From NCBI GenBank assembly GCA_001972305.1, contig BDDD01000725.1, forward strand, positions 1-64,000: a DNA stretch of 64,000 nt. Reading direction: 5' to 3'. The translations under genes were made by a program, and so were the position numbers. Below the pieces are notes generated by a model that had not been told where the DNA came from, made no database searches, and worked only from the letters and a program-made list of their open reading frames with translations. Source of the stretch: Cephalotus follicularis. Taxonomy: Eukaryota; Streptophyta; Magnoliopsida; Oxalidales; Cephalotaceae. Below are positions 34,790-46,243 of this stretch, in pieces (positions within the stretch are counted from its first letter, which is position 1; each line of letters opens with the position of its first letter).

Positions 34790-35923
34790 TTTAATAGAGA
34801 AAGTTATTAGATTTTCTCTCTCTAACTATTTTTTAATACATAAATAAATATGATTGAGAGTCTATTGTCTTGAATATAAATTATCTGTTTGTCTATGGAG
34901 CATTAACATTCCAAATGATGATAATCCTTTGAAATCGTGAATATAACATTCTTTAGACATGATGTCTTCGAAGAGAAGGTATTGTAGAGTTTACCATGTT
35001 AACGACACAAAGTTATAATTCCATTGTACCTTATAGAATTTTTCATCTTAAAGAGACTAATTATGAGTCAAAGGCAAATGAGAAGAGGAAACATTATTGA
35101 TAGAGTAATGCTATCAACCACAAGTGATATGGTATTATAAATACATCATAATTAAGTTGTGAAAATATCATTAGTGTTTTTCTAAACATAATTAATGATA
35201 AGTTTCAACCTATTATATCTTATGTAATGGTATTTTTTGAGACATGACATCACATGTTTTTCGGATTCTATTATTAGATTGTTTGAGACTGCTCGACAAG
35301 TACAAAATTAGCCATTTGAGCTATCGCAAGTTTCTTCTTGTCCAAAGTTTAATTATGGAATAACTATAGTTCTCAAATTAGCTTGGAATGCATATATATA
35401 TTTACCCATGAAGAGAGAGTAATAGAATGACTGATATATAATCAACAATATCATGATGTTTCTTATGTTTGTATGTAAATTATTTTTGAATGGTAGAATG
35501 AGGATTTTTTTAATAGATTTTTTCTTTTTTATTAATGTTCCACTAAATATCGAAACGACACCTTTGACATTTTCTTTTAAATTGCATTAATTCAATCAGA
35601 AATGTAAGAATCAAATAGAAGAGAGATGGGGGATAAATGTAATTTCAAGTAGAGAAATGGGATAACAGATTTTGTAAAACTTCAAGGGTGTTCTTATAAA
35701 AAGAAAAGGTCATGCAACGTGGCTGCAAAAGAACCGGTTAAGTTTTCAATGATTACCCACCCACCCGTGACCCAACCATGACCCACCCTGTGGTCACCAA
35801 CTCTATACTGATTAGTGGATCTATAGATTCAATACACACACGGATTTTTTTTTTTTTAGGGTTTTATTAAATGCAAAACTAGTTACAGTTCCATTTCGCG
35901 ATATCTTCAATTACTTGTTGGAA

Positions 35924-37051
35924 ATGGCAGCAATTTACAGTCTTTACATAATCAACAAATCAGGCGGCTTGATCTTCTACAAGGTTACTCCTCTTTAATC
36001 TCTCTTAATCAAATATCTGTATCTTTAATTTATTTATTTATGTCTTTTTAAATAAGGGAAAATTAAAAAATTTGAAAAATATTTAGGATTATGGATCATC
36101 TGGAAGGATGGATACAAATGATAGCTTGAGGGTGGCTAGTTTATGGCACTCAATGCATGCAATATCTCAACAGCTATCACCTACTACAGGCTGTCAAGGC
36201 ATTGAACTCCTTGAAGCTGACACTTTTGATCTCCATTGCTTCCAGTCTCTTACTGGTAATTTCTTCAGTTTTTAAACTTCACTTTGCTTAATGGGTTTTT
36301 TATTTGTTTGTTACTGGTTTAGGATATGTTGTTAATCATCGATCAATAATCACTTTGATGTCTTCATGTTGTAATCTAGTTTGCTGTAAGCCTCAGATGA
36401 GGAAAATAATTTTTGCAAAATTGATAGGCATGCTTGAACAACAAACTAGCTAAAAACTCAATATATTCGTATCGTATCAGCCATCTATTTAAAATGCTTC
36501 AACAACAAACTAGCTAAAAACTACATATATTCGTATATCAGCGATCTATTTAAAATGCTTTCTGGGACTGAATTACTGAATTTAAGATAACTATAACATC
36601 AAGCCTGTGATCCGTAAACTGGCCAACGTAAGGGATGAATGTTTTGGTCGTTCTAGCATTTGTTTGGATATTGTTTGTTTTGGTCGCGTTAGCATTTGAG
36701 TGACAATAATAGATTAGATTTAATGGTATGACACACATTATTTTGCGGGATTATCGAGGATGCATCTTTGTCAGTTGTTCACCGGTTTTGATTTTTTTTT
36801 TTCTCTGGGAAATTGTTGAATATAGGAAATGACTGTTATCTATCTTATATACAGGAACAAAGTTCTTTGTTGTTTCTGAACCTGGGACACAGCACATGGA
36901 TAATCTCTTAAAAGTAATCTATGAATTGTACACGGATTATGTCTTGAAAAATCCCTTTTATGAGATGGAGATGCCCATACGTTGTGACCTGTTCGATATC
37001 AACCTGACACAAGCAATACAAAAAGATCGTGTTGCCTTGTTGGGGAGATGA
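35924..37051 (+). CDS. TRAPPC4: TRAPP complex subunit 4 (Trs23/synbindin-like), copy 2
   Basis: Exons 35924-35983, 36087-36255 and 36855-37051 give an intact 141-residue protein. It differs from copy 1 at two residues, Asn93 for Ser and Gln132 for His. From memory Arabidopsis has Ser and Gln at these places, so each copy would carry one derived residue. Exon 3 lies in the diverged tail of the duplication, whereas exons 1 and 2 lie in the identical part. The gene is convergent with the NAK-like gene: the stop codons are about 540 bp apart. Confidence 0.94.
36431..36560. repeat. 65-bp tandem duplication in TRAPPC4 intron 2, copy 2
   Basis: Same two-unit array as 29511-29640, displaced by 6920 bp. 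Confidence 0.9.
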
Positions 37052-37593
37052 GATGAACCACCAACTGCCAAAAACATGTATCTACCCAAATTGTTCGGGT
37101 ATCTTCATCTGTACAAATCCAACTCTGGAATTTATTTCACAATCGATGAAACGTGTAAGATGTTGGATAATCATGGAGTTATAATCTTGTTTAAATTCTA
37201 AGAAACTTGGATTACTGAATTATTCATTTTAACTTTTCTTTGGTACAAGAGAAGAGCTTCGATGCTTATTTATTTGAACTTTGTTGTTTTAAATGATACT
37301 CTGCATAAAGAGAGAAGTTGTTCATGGAACTTATAAGAGCTCAGTTACATTTTGCCAGAAACAAGTATAATAAATATTAGCCACAAGCCAGATAAAATTG
37401 ATGGCTGCTCCAGTGTTGAGTGCTGACTTAAAAAAAACAAACCAAATGTAGTAATAATATATTGGAGGAACAAGAACTTTACAATTCTCAAACAGGATTA
37501 AATTATACCCCTCAACTCCTGATAATCTTGTTCGGCATTGCCTAGAGAGATTTAACCAGGAAAAAGGGTTACAGCTGCATTAGAAAATTTATC

Positions 37594-40204
37594 CTAAGCA
37601 TGACGTGGGGACACAGAAGGCCTGGGATATGTGGTTGTTCCACCCTTGGAATGGATGTGACCATTTACATGCTGCTCCTTTTGAGTACTTTTTGGTGTGT
37701 CCTTTGGCTCTTGAAGCTGCTCTAATTCTGTCACTACCTCATCCATATTTGGCCTGAACCTGGGTTCCATAGCCAGGCATTGCAGAGCAAGGTTAGCAGC
37801 CTTTTGGGCCCGAGGCAGTGAATACTGGCCTTCAAGACGGGCATCCAGAACGTGGAAAACTCTACGTTTATTGATCAGGTATGGTTTTGCCCATTCCACG
37901 AGATTGTGCTCTCCAGATGGCTGGTTTTTGTCTATAGCTCGTCGACTGGATAACATCTCTAGAAGGACAACTCCAAAGCTGTACACATCACTCTTAGCAG
38001 TCAAATGACCTTCACAATAGAAAATGCGATTAATGATCAGAACAAGGAGACACCACTCTTGTTCCTTAAATATCACCAACAGAAACGGTAAAAGTAGCTA
38101 GCACCTAGATTTTTAAAAGATCGATCAAGCTAATTCGACATATCAATATAGTAAAGCTCTTTGCATGTCCTAAGGCTTCGCAGTGACCCGGGGAAATTTT
38201 TTTTAAATAAACAAAAGGCAGGTACATGTAATCATATCATTACGTAAGCTTAAAAAGAAAAATGGAAGAAGCACGAGAGAGATTGGTTACAGCAAGATTC
38301 ACATAAATTTACAGATGCATAGATGGATCACATAAGGATATGGTACCTGTGGCTAAATACTCAGGAGCAGCATATCCAAAGGTGCCCATGACTCTAGTAG
38401 AGACATGGCTCTTATCTCCAGTTGGCCCATCCCTGGCCAACCCAAAATCAGATAGTTTTGCATTATAGTTCTGTGAATATAAAACAAAAGGATGCAGGAT
38501 AACGAATCAGTCTAAATAAAATCAAATTCCGACAAATACAAGACAAGATAAGAAATGTGACCAAAAGTGCTAGCCTGGTTACCTACCGAATCAAGCAGGA
38601 TATTGGAAGTCTTAAAGTCACGATATATAACTTGTGTTTCAGCATTGTGGAGAAAGGCAAGCCCCTTCGCAGCGCCAAGGGCAACTTTCATTCGAATGCT
38701 CCAGGATAGTGGCTGGAAGCGAGACCCTCCTGTTTTAAAATTATTACAACACTTCAATTACAAACTATAAACAGGCCACGAGTGACAAGATATGCTTCTC
38801 TTTCGAGAAAAAAAGGACCAACTGGAAACAGCAGTTAGGATATAAGTAACTCACTCCTGAATAGATGATTCTCCATACTGCCCCGAGCCATGAATTCGTA
38901 AACCAAAAGCCGATGCTCATCCTCTAAACAATAACCAATCAACTTCACAAGATTGGGATGATGTAACTGCCCTAAATAGTTGATTTCTGCCTGGGAGTCC
39001 AACAATAGAATGAAGAACTAACTCTTCAGCATATAAATATAGTTTAAAGAATGTATTAATAGAAGGCAATTAGAAAGTCATCATTTTTCTGAATCAAGGA
39101 AGTGCTACATGATGTCAAGACATGGGTTCAAGCTCCCCCAAATTTGCAGAGCAATTATCAGTTAGAGACGGAAAACATGAATACACTAGTAAATAGTGGA
39201 GAGTTTACACTAATCACCAAGGAGTTGTGAAAATCTATCAGAAATCATAACCCAACCACTCACCAGCCATTCCTTGTGTCCTTGGTAACTTTCTTGGTTT
39301 AGCCTCTTCGTGGCAATCACCATGCCGGTCCCAGGGTTGGTAGGTGTAAGAGAATGCTCATCAATCCAACCCTTGAAAACAGAACCAAAACCACCTTCTC
39401 CTACTAAACTATCAGGGCGGAAGTTTCTGGTGGCTGTCTTGAGCTCACTGAAGCTGAAATTCTTCAAATTTGGTGACTGCAAGATCTCGCCCTCACTTCG
39501 TGGAGTTTGAGTCACAGAAGCCGATGAAACCTTGCTACTTGAACTACTCAAATTGTTTCCATTTCTGCTAACAGTTTTTGAACTCACTCCTACAAAAACC
39601 CCATTTCAAATGTTTTCAAATATTAATAAAAATTGTATAATAAATCTTAAATCCAATAAAAAAACTTAAACTGTCATAATGTCATCAATATTAAACTCTC
39701 TCTCAAAAGAAAGAGAAAAAACTGGACACAGATAACTATGATATGCAACACCAAGTTATTGCTATAATCAATTGTAGCAGGCCACCCACAGAAAAACCAA
39801 ATCATTAATAAGTAGCCTAATTCAATAGCTCATATGCAAGTTATTTCTGTGATCCCCATAAAAATATAGGAATTTGTTCCAAAAGAAATGAGCAATCTGC
39901 AAAATCTTAAAAATTCTTTCTTGCATAACAAATGTCATAATATTCTGCACAACATGAACTCAAAATAGTAGATATAAAGGACCCTTATAGACTATAAAAA
40001 AAATAACCTTGAAAAAAGGCATGCAAGTTAAATTTCTTGAACAAGTTCATTAATCCCCTTACGTATTATGTGTGAAAGCAATGTAAAACATTTAATAATG
40101 TATCAGTTCAACACTAAAGATAAAAAGAATATACTTAGGGTACCATTACCAATAGTAGAGGATGGATTATCAGCCTTGACCCGGTTGCTACAACAAGCTC
40201 CCAT
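37594..40204 (-). CDS. NAK: receptor-like cytoplasmic kinase, NAK/PBL type (RLCK-VII)
   Basis: Six exons (40150-40204, 39264-39589, 38855-38990, 38587-38729, 38347-38470, 37594-38009), all with GT-AG borders, give an intact 399-residue protein. The start [11 protein letters not shown] supplies Gly2 for myristoylation and Cys4/Cys5 for palmitoylation, so plasma-membrane anchoring is likely. Then come [18 protein letters not shown], the glycine loop GEGGFG (82-87), catalytic Lys113 (IATKRL), YRDFKTSN with catalytic Asp210, DFG (228-230), an activation loop with [19 protein letters not shown] and the kinase C-lobe ([12 protein letters not shown]). The tail is short and basic ([11 protein letters not shown]). 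There is no receptor ectodomain. RLCK-VII kinases relay signals from surface receptors. The glycine-loop region and SPNLKNF are closest in my memory to Arabidopsis NAK (At5g02290), and gene order agrees. Confidence 0.95.
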
Positions 40205-40243
40205 CCAAACCCAGATCTTGTATCAATGCAACAACCTCCCAAT

Positions 40244-40302
40244 CTCTCCCTCCCTCCCTCCCTGTGTATGTGATGTGTGCGTATATATATATATATATAT
40301 AT
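40244..40302. repeat. (CTCC)n and (TA)n microsatellites upstream of the kinase start
   Basis: CTCCCTCCCTCCCTCC at 40244-40263, and about ten TA units at 40281-40302, lie 40-100 bp upstream of the NAK-like ATG, in its 5' leader or promoter. Confidence 0.9.
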
Positions 40303-40304
40303 CA

Positions 40305-40854
40305 CTTTGATAGTATACACTGTAAATGGTATGTCATCTATCTGTAATCATCTTGGGTTTCTTTTCAATCAAAAGTGGATTTTAGGTGATGACTGATGAG
40401 ATTATGAGAAGTTTATTAGCACAAAAAGAAAGGGAAACATTAAAAAAAAAAAAGTGGATATATTTTATTCTTAATTGCTCATATTTCTTTGTGTATTTTT
40501 TGTATTTTTTTTAAGCCTTCTAGTTCTAGACCTTAACAAAAGTTGACTTGGTTTCTTATGGAAATATTAATAATATAATCTATTTTAACTATGTTGTAAC
40601 AATTTACTATATAAAATATTTTCATATAAATAATATGATATAATAAAAAAACAACGTGACATTAATAATTCTGTTTTTTTAATTATTCAATTTTCACATG
40701 AGATGAAGGAAAATATTGACTTTTATTCGGTGGCAATTCCTAAGTACTAATAGTGCACAGGGAATATTAAATTAATGACCATACCATACATACTTTTGTC
40801 TCTCCTTGGCTGCGGTGTTTCTCAGCCGTTGGATGCCTCTTGATGATTAACCTT
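40305..40854. other. AT-rich 5' flank of the kinase gene
   Basis: Presumed promoter region. Nothing specific was recognised apart from AT-rich runs. The sequence next to the copia fragment (about 40780-40850) is less AT-rich, and its origin is not clear. Confidence 0.4.
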
Positions 40855-41287
40855 TTGAACAACGTGGAATTATATTCCGAAACTGTTTTAAAATCCTGAA
40901 ATCGTAGCTGTGACCAATCATTCAATGCATTTGGCAATACAACAGCTTTCAAGTGCTAAAACCTATCATTTAGGTTTTGCTACAGTTTAAGTGGATTTTC
41001 AACAGTTAAATATTCATATTTCAGGCCATCATCAATATGATGCCTTAGAAAAATCAGCGCAGTGGCGCATTCCTCATTTGATGCTGCATTATCTTCATCA
41101 ATTATGTGCCTCAATTTATTACCACTCAAATACAGTTTCACATCAAGTACCCATGATAGATAATTCTTTCCAGAAATATCAAGAGTAATGAATTTCCGAT
41201 TTTCAATGTTTGCCATTTTTATACTGAATCAAAAGATAAAAATAAATGTCATTTAAACATAGTAAATAAATAAAATTTATTATAATA

Positions 41288-41453
41288 AAAAAAATTAGGA
41301 CCTCATTGGTGTAATCATAGGTCACACTCATTTTTTCCCGATTTAATCAGGGAATGAGACCACTTGAGCATAATGGGGTTTGCCGAGACTCGAACACCGG
41401 ACCTCATGTATGAACGAGCGGTTTCCTACCACTAAGTCGCCACCTCAAGTGAT
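41288..41453 (-). repeat. tRNA-like (SINE-like) module in copia leader, fragment copy
   Basis: Reverse complement of the module at 46008-46175, with A-box-like GCGACTTAGTGGTAGG and B-box-like TGTTCGAGTC. About 90 percent similar by eye to the other copy. Confidence 0.6.
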
Positions 41454-41953
41454 GATAATCGTTTCCAAGATTAAATATATATAGATATATGATAATATCC
41501 TTACTTACATTATTAAATAGATCAAATGTTAGATAATTACAATAATTAAAATTGATCATAAAGCAAATAATGTAAATATATAAAACAGTAAACGAGTTCT
41601 CACCTATACATCGTAAGGTGATACCGTTAGATATTAAATATATAGGTTCCCACTAAGTCTCGGGCAATTCCAGTAGACAAATGGTACCTCAAGAATAATA
41701 AATTATAATAATGTTTCACACCACGTATATGGTGATTCGCATAAATAAGTAATACATTAAAGTAATAATAGAGACATACGTTTTCAGACGCTGTCGGTAC
41801 TCCATACAAAAGATGAAAACGCGAAACTTTATTTTATATATATATATATGTATGTATGTATATATGTGTATGTATATATATGTATACATATATTTGAAAG
41901 ACTAATTCAAATTACCTCAAATCTCAGTTGGATAGAGTCTCGTGCTGATAACG

Positions 41954-42168
41954 TGTTGTAAACTTAAGACGATAACTCACAAAGGAAGATTGCACTATAA
42001 AGAGATTTAGAGAGAAAGTGAGAGAGAATAAGAGATTTTCTTATTATGAATTCCTTAATTTTTTCTTAACAATACATTGCTATTTATAGGAGTTTAGGGA
42101 GGTTATTAGAATAGTTTTTGGTTGTTGAAATAGTAATTCACTATTCATTTGTTGACTTCTTTACAATA
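41954..42168 (-). repeat. LTR of the truncated copia fragment
   Basis: Starts TGTTGTAAAC and ends TTTACAATA in plus-strand reading, 215 bp. It matches the LTRs at 45470-45680 and 51067-51257 in reverse orientation, including the TTATAAATAG-type TATA box and the CTCTCTCACTTTCTCTCTAA stretch. Confidence 0.88.
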
Positions 42169-42270
42169 AATTCTATATATTACGTCTTTTAGTCAATAGC
42201 TCTAATGATGTAAACGAAACTCTTTTGATTACTCATCATACATGTTAAAAACTCTTACTAACATGTAGAC

Positions 42271-44231
42271 TGTAACGTCCCCGATCCGAGTTCACTAAAT
42301 GTTCAAAGCAAACTTCGAAGAATCGGTGCGTTACAAGGGGTGATCTTTAATCATTTAATCATATCAATGTTATAAAATATTCAATAACCTCATAACTTCA
42401 AAATATACTTACGACTTTGAAAACTAAACTTCCAAACATCATACTCTCAACCATATACTGTAACAAATCAATTCTAATGCATTTACAATAATACATAACT
42501 GGTCATATTACAGTACACAACGAAAATATAAACGTATTACATCATAAAACAGTTTATACATAACATAATAACTTCCAAAACTTATTTTACGAACTCATTC
42601 TAAAGCTCGAAAATCCACGTTCAACCATTTCCTGGAAAATTTTATTTGAAAACAAAAACATTGAAATGGGTGAGTTCAAATAGCCAGTATGGGTTTACAT
42701 AATAAATACTTCATCACATTCATTTTCCTGATCATATCTCATGAATCAGAACATTTCATAAAAACTGAGGGGTTATATAAACTTAAAGAACCCAATTGAA
42801 CCATGCTTCACCGGGGCATTGTGCACTCCCCGATTGCTATCCTTACATCACATGCATGTCCACGAGCACTCTACGCTCCATTATCCCTCTTTGAATCGTA
42901 ATCCAAGAGTTGTTCATCTCAGTTCATTACCTTTTTGCATTTCGTAAATTCATTTCTCAATACCTTGAGTGATCAGCTCAAAGTATTCATAAAATAGGAT
43001 CGTATAATATTTGTAAAACTGATATTTCATAAAGAAACATTCATTTTTAGAGAAAATATAAAACAGTAAAGTTATATTAAACATCTCAAAGATTTCAGAA
43101 AGATAAAGTTCATAAATTTTGGTTGAGAAATGAAGTTGCAATGAATTTTTAAAGTTGCAGGTTCCATATGTTAGCAGAACATGAGCAGTAATTTAAACAT
43201 AGATTTTTGTCAAGAAATTGACAGAAATGCAAAACACATGAAACATAACAGTTGTAGAGGACATCTTAAAGTTTTTAGAACATTCAACCATTCAAATTTT
43301 CATTAAGAAACGAGAAAAATATGATTAAAAGAAGTTGCTGCAAAATATTAGAAGTAAAACAGAGGAATACTTTAGCATAGAAGAGTAGGATTTTCCCAAC
43401 TTTGATTTAATCTCCTTCCTCCTTCTCTTTACTGAATTATCTTAGCAAAACTCAGCAGAAACCAACTATTTTCAGGTCATATCTACACACATATTTATAG
43501 GAGGATTGAAACTTGGGGTGCAAAGTCATCATGCCACTTATTGCCCATGTGATGATATTTTCTATCTTCAAATTAATGACACTTGTCACTTTTCATCATT
43601 CTAATGTTGTCATTAGGCTAAAATATTTGAAGTCCTCACTCCCTGGCTTGACACGTGTCCCTTAATTATAATAATTAATTCACAAAGAGACAAAAAACTA
43701 GATTCTGCAACTGATCTGCAGGGCAAAGCGCTAACGTTTTGAATTGAAGCGTCGCCGCTTAATGGTTTCGTCAAAGGCCAAATTACATTTGTTCTTAAAG
43801 CATCGTTGTTTGAACTGAAAGCGTTGACGCTTGACTTAAAAGCGTTGCCGCTTTATGATAAGCGTCGTCGGTTGAAGGTGTTGCCAAAGATGAAAACGTA
43901 CTGGTTTAAACCGTCGTTAGAATGGGTACAAGCGTCGTTGGTTTACTACTTAAGTGTTGCCGCTTTAATAAACCGTCAGCGCTTAAGCTAATTTGTCTTG
44001 GCGTCCAGGAATTCAGTCGACGCTTTGAGGCATCCATTCGACGCTTAAGGTTAACCGTTGACGCTTTAAACTAGACTGTCGATGCTTTAATCCTGGAAGT
44101 CGACGCTTTAAACACAACACATGATACCATACATAAAACATGATGCAAAACAACATACTTCACAACACACAAGATTTAGAGCAAGCACACTTCCATAAAC
44201 AATAACTTCAACGAAAATTCCAGTCATTACA
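42271..44231. mobile_element. solo LTR (2.0 kb), probably Ty3/gypsy
   Basis: Begins TGTAACGTCCCCGATCC and ends CCAGTCATTACA, with TG...CA termini and an exact 5-bp target-site duplication TAGAC (42266-42270 and 44232-44236). There is no internal gag-pol. It contains the palindrome array at 43727-44115. The family call rests on terminus type and duplication length. Confidence 0.85.
43727..44115. repeat. array of degenerate CG-rich palindromes
   Basis: At least a dozen variants of AAGCGTYGNCGCTTT (for example AAGCGTCGCCGCTT, AAGCGTTGACGCTT, AAGCGTTGCCGCTTT, GTCGACGCTTTAA) are spaced 15-40 bp apart in otherwise AT-rich sequence. Each unit is itself nearly self-complementary. Confidence 0.85.
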
Positions 44232-44236
44232 TAGAC

Positions 44237-45464
44237 TGCCTCAACCAAGGTTACAAACTAATACTAAGTCTAACGTTACAAAGAATCCTATCCTTTTTAC
44301 AATGATTGATAGATTCTATATTGCGAGCTCAAGTATCTTCATACATAATCAATTATATCCAATAAATATATGTATATGCCTCGTGGTCATGGTTTGTATT
44401 TACGTATTATCAAAGCATAATATTTTACGTACAAGTTATTATGATAGCTTAGGTATAAGGATCACTTGCACCATTGTAATGTAGAAACTCCTGTTTGATA
44501 TATGAGTAAAAGCTTCATCTGTGTGTCATTCTTGCAAAATCGTTGTTTAGTGAACTAGTTTTCAATGAGCACCCATGTTCATGTCATTTAGTCATCTTTA
44601 TCATAACTATGAGATCCATCATTCTCTTTAATGAGTTGCATAGTATGTGACAGTTTATCCGAATTACTAAAGTACACGATTAATAATCCTATGACTACAA
44701 ACATTTAAGGATAAAGTTTATCGATGTTCTAAATTTCATTGCATGATCACATTACGTGTCTTAGATCTCAAGCCCTAATCTATAAAGATTCACCATTACA
44801 AAAATGTGATGCTTATGGATCATTTGCCATTTAAGTATTAGGCATGTTGATTAGTACTGCTTAACATATAAATGCACATTGCAATAAACACAATTGACTT
44901 GGAGTGCCCATCCTTAGCATTTTTCTCATGCACTTACTCTAAAATTTGAACTTGTAATTAATATTATATAAATTAAATAGTTAAATTTGATATTTTGTCC
45001 ATATAAATTATACATGATAATTTTTAAGTTAATTAAATATTTATAGATATTCTTTTTTTTTTTGCATTTACACGTAACAATTCAATGATTTTGAATATAA
45101 AAAAACAAAAAAAAACAAGCCTAATACATCGTGTCATATGCCTTTTTCCTTAACCGTTAGATTAAAAGTTTATCTTGTGGTTTTAGATTGATGATGGATG
45201 TGTGATGGTAGTTAGTGGTCATGCTTCTGTCATGTGATTGCAGGTCCTATATAAATTTTCCTTCACCGTATCAGAGACATTCATCGACATTACATACATT
45301 TGTTGGCTCTTGGTGTTTAAATTCTGATTATTAAATTCGATAACATTCTGTTTTCAAGTGATATGTAACTTTAGGATGACTTGTGATTTGTATTTATTTG
45401 TTCGTAGTAAATATTAAATAACATTTTTGTATCCATCATGAATATAATGTATGATGAATATAAA
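44237..45464. other. AT-rich gene-free spacer
   Basis: No coding frame of interest. A TATATAAATT motif occurs near 45249, but no gene follows before the copia insertion. Confidence 0.5.
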
Positions 45465-45469
45465 GTATG

Positions 45470-45680
45470 TATTGTAAAATTGTCAACATGAATAGTGAAT
45501 TAATATTCCAACAATCAAACACTATTCCAACAACTTCCTAAACTCTTATAAATAGTAATGTATTGTTAAGAAAAAATAAATGAATTCATAATAAGAAATC
45601 TATTATTCTCTCTCACTTTCTCTCTAAATCTCTTTGTAGTACAATTTTCTTTTGTGAGCTAACCTCTTAAGTTTACAACA
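45470..45680 (+). repeat. 5' LTR of the copia element
   Basis: TATTGTAAAATTG start (probably once TGTTGT) and TTTACAACA end, with a TTATAAATAG TATA-like box near 45547. Followed by a primer-binding-site-like stretch TTATTAGTACGAGACTC. Confidence 0.88.
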
Positions 45681-46007
45681 TGTTATTAGTACGAGACTCT
45701 ATCCAACTGAGATTTGAGGTAATTTGAATTAGTCTTTCAAATATATGTATACATACACACACACATATATGTACCATTTGTCTACTGGAATTGTCCGAGA
45801 CTTAGTGAGAACCTATATATTTAATATCTAACGGTATCACCTTACGATGTATTGGTGAGAACCCGTTTACTGTTTTATATATTTACATTATTTGCTTTAT
45901 GATCAATTTTAATTATTGTAATTATCTAACATTTGATCTATTTAATAATGTAAGTAAAGATATTATCATATATCTATATATATTCAATCTTGGAAACGAT
46001 TATCATC

Positions 46008-46175
46008 ACTTGAGGTGGTGACTTAGTGGTAGGAAGCCGCTCGTTCATACATGAGGTCCGGCGTTCGAGTTTCGGCAAGCCCCATTATGCTCAAGTGGTC
46101 TCATGCCCTGATTAAATCGGAGAAAAGTGAGAGTGGCCTATGATTGCACCAATGAGGTCCCAGAATTTTTTTTAT
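46008..46175 (+). repeat. tRNA-like (SINE-like) module in copia 5' leader
   Basis: GTGACTTAGTGGTAGGAAGC fits a pol III A box. About 40 bp further, GGCGTTCGAGTTTCGGC fits a B box. The block ends in a T-rich tail (GAATTTTTTTTATT). It lies between the LTR and gag, and is also present in the truncated sister copy, so it was part of the family before both inserted. Confidence 0.6.
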
Positions 46176-46243
46176 TACAGTAAACTTTATTTATTTACTA
46201 TGCTCAAATGACATTTATTTTTATCTTTTGATTCAGTATAAAA

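Larger units (their letters stand above)
31037..37288. repeat. segmental duplication, copy 2 (ABCI20-TRAPPC4 pair)
   Basis: Direct-repeat partner of 24117-30363. It stops at a GTTGTT stretch shared with copy 1, after which unique sequence leads into the 3' flank of the NAK-like gene. Differences from copy 1 cluster in the last ~0.5 kb. Confidence 0.95.
40855..42168 (-). mobile_element. truncated Ty1/copia fragment (LTR, leader, gag start)
   Basis: The reverse complement of this stretch matches the left 1.1 kb of the copia element at 45470-51257: LTR (41954-42168), leader with the tRNA-like module, then gag start (MANIENRKFITLDISGKNYL, about 40980-41216) and further gag to about 40855. Nothing beyond is present. 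The leader start reads GTTATCAGCACGAGACTC, a primer-binding-site-like stretch. It is a relic of a separate insertion of the same family. Confidence 0.85.
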
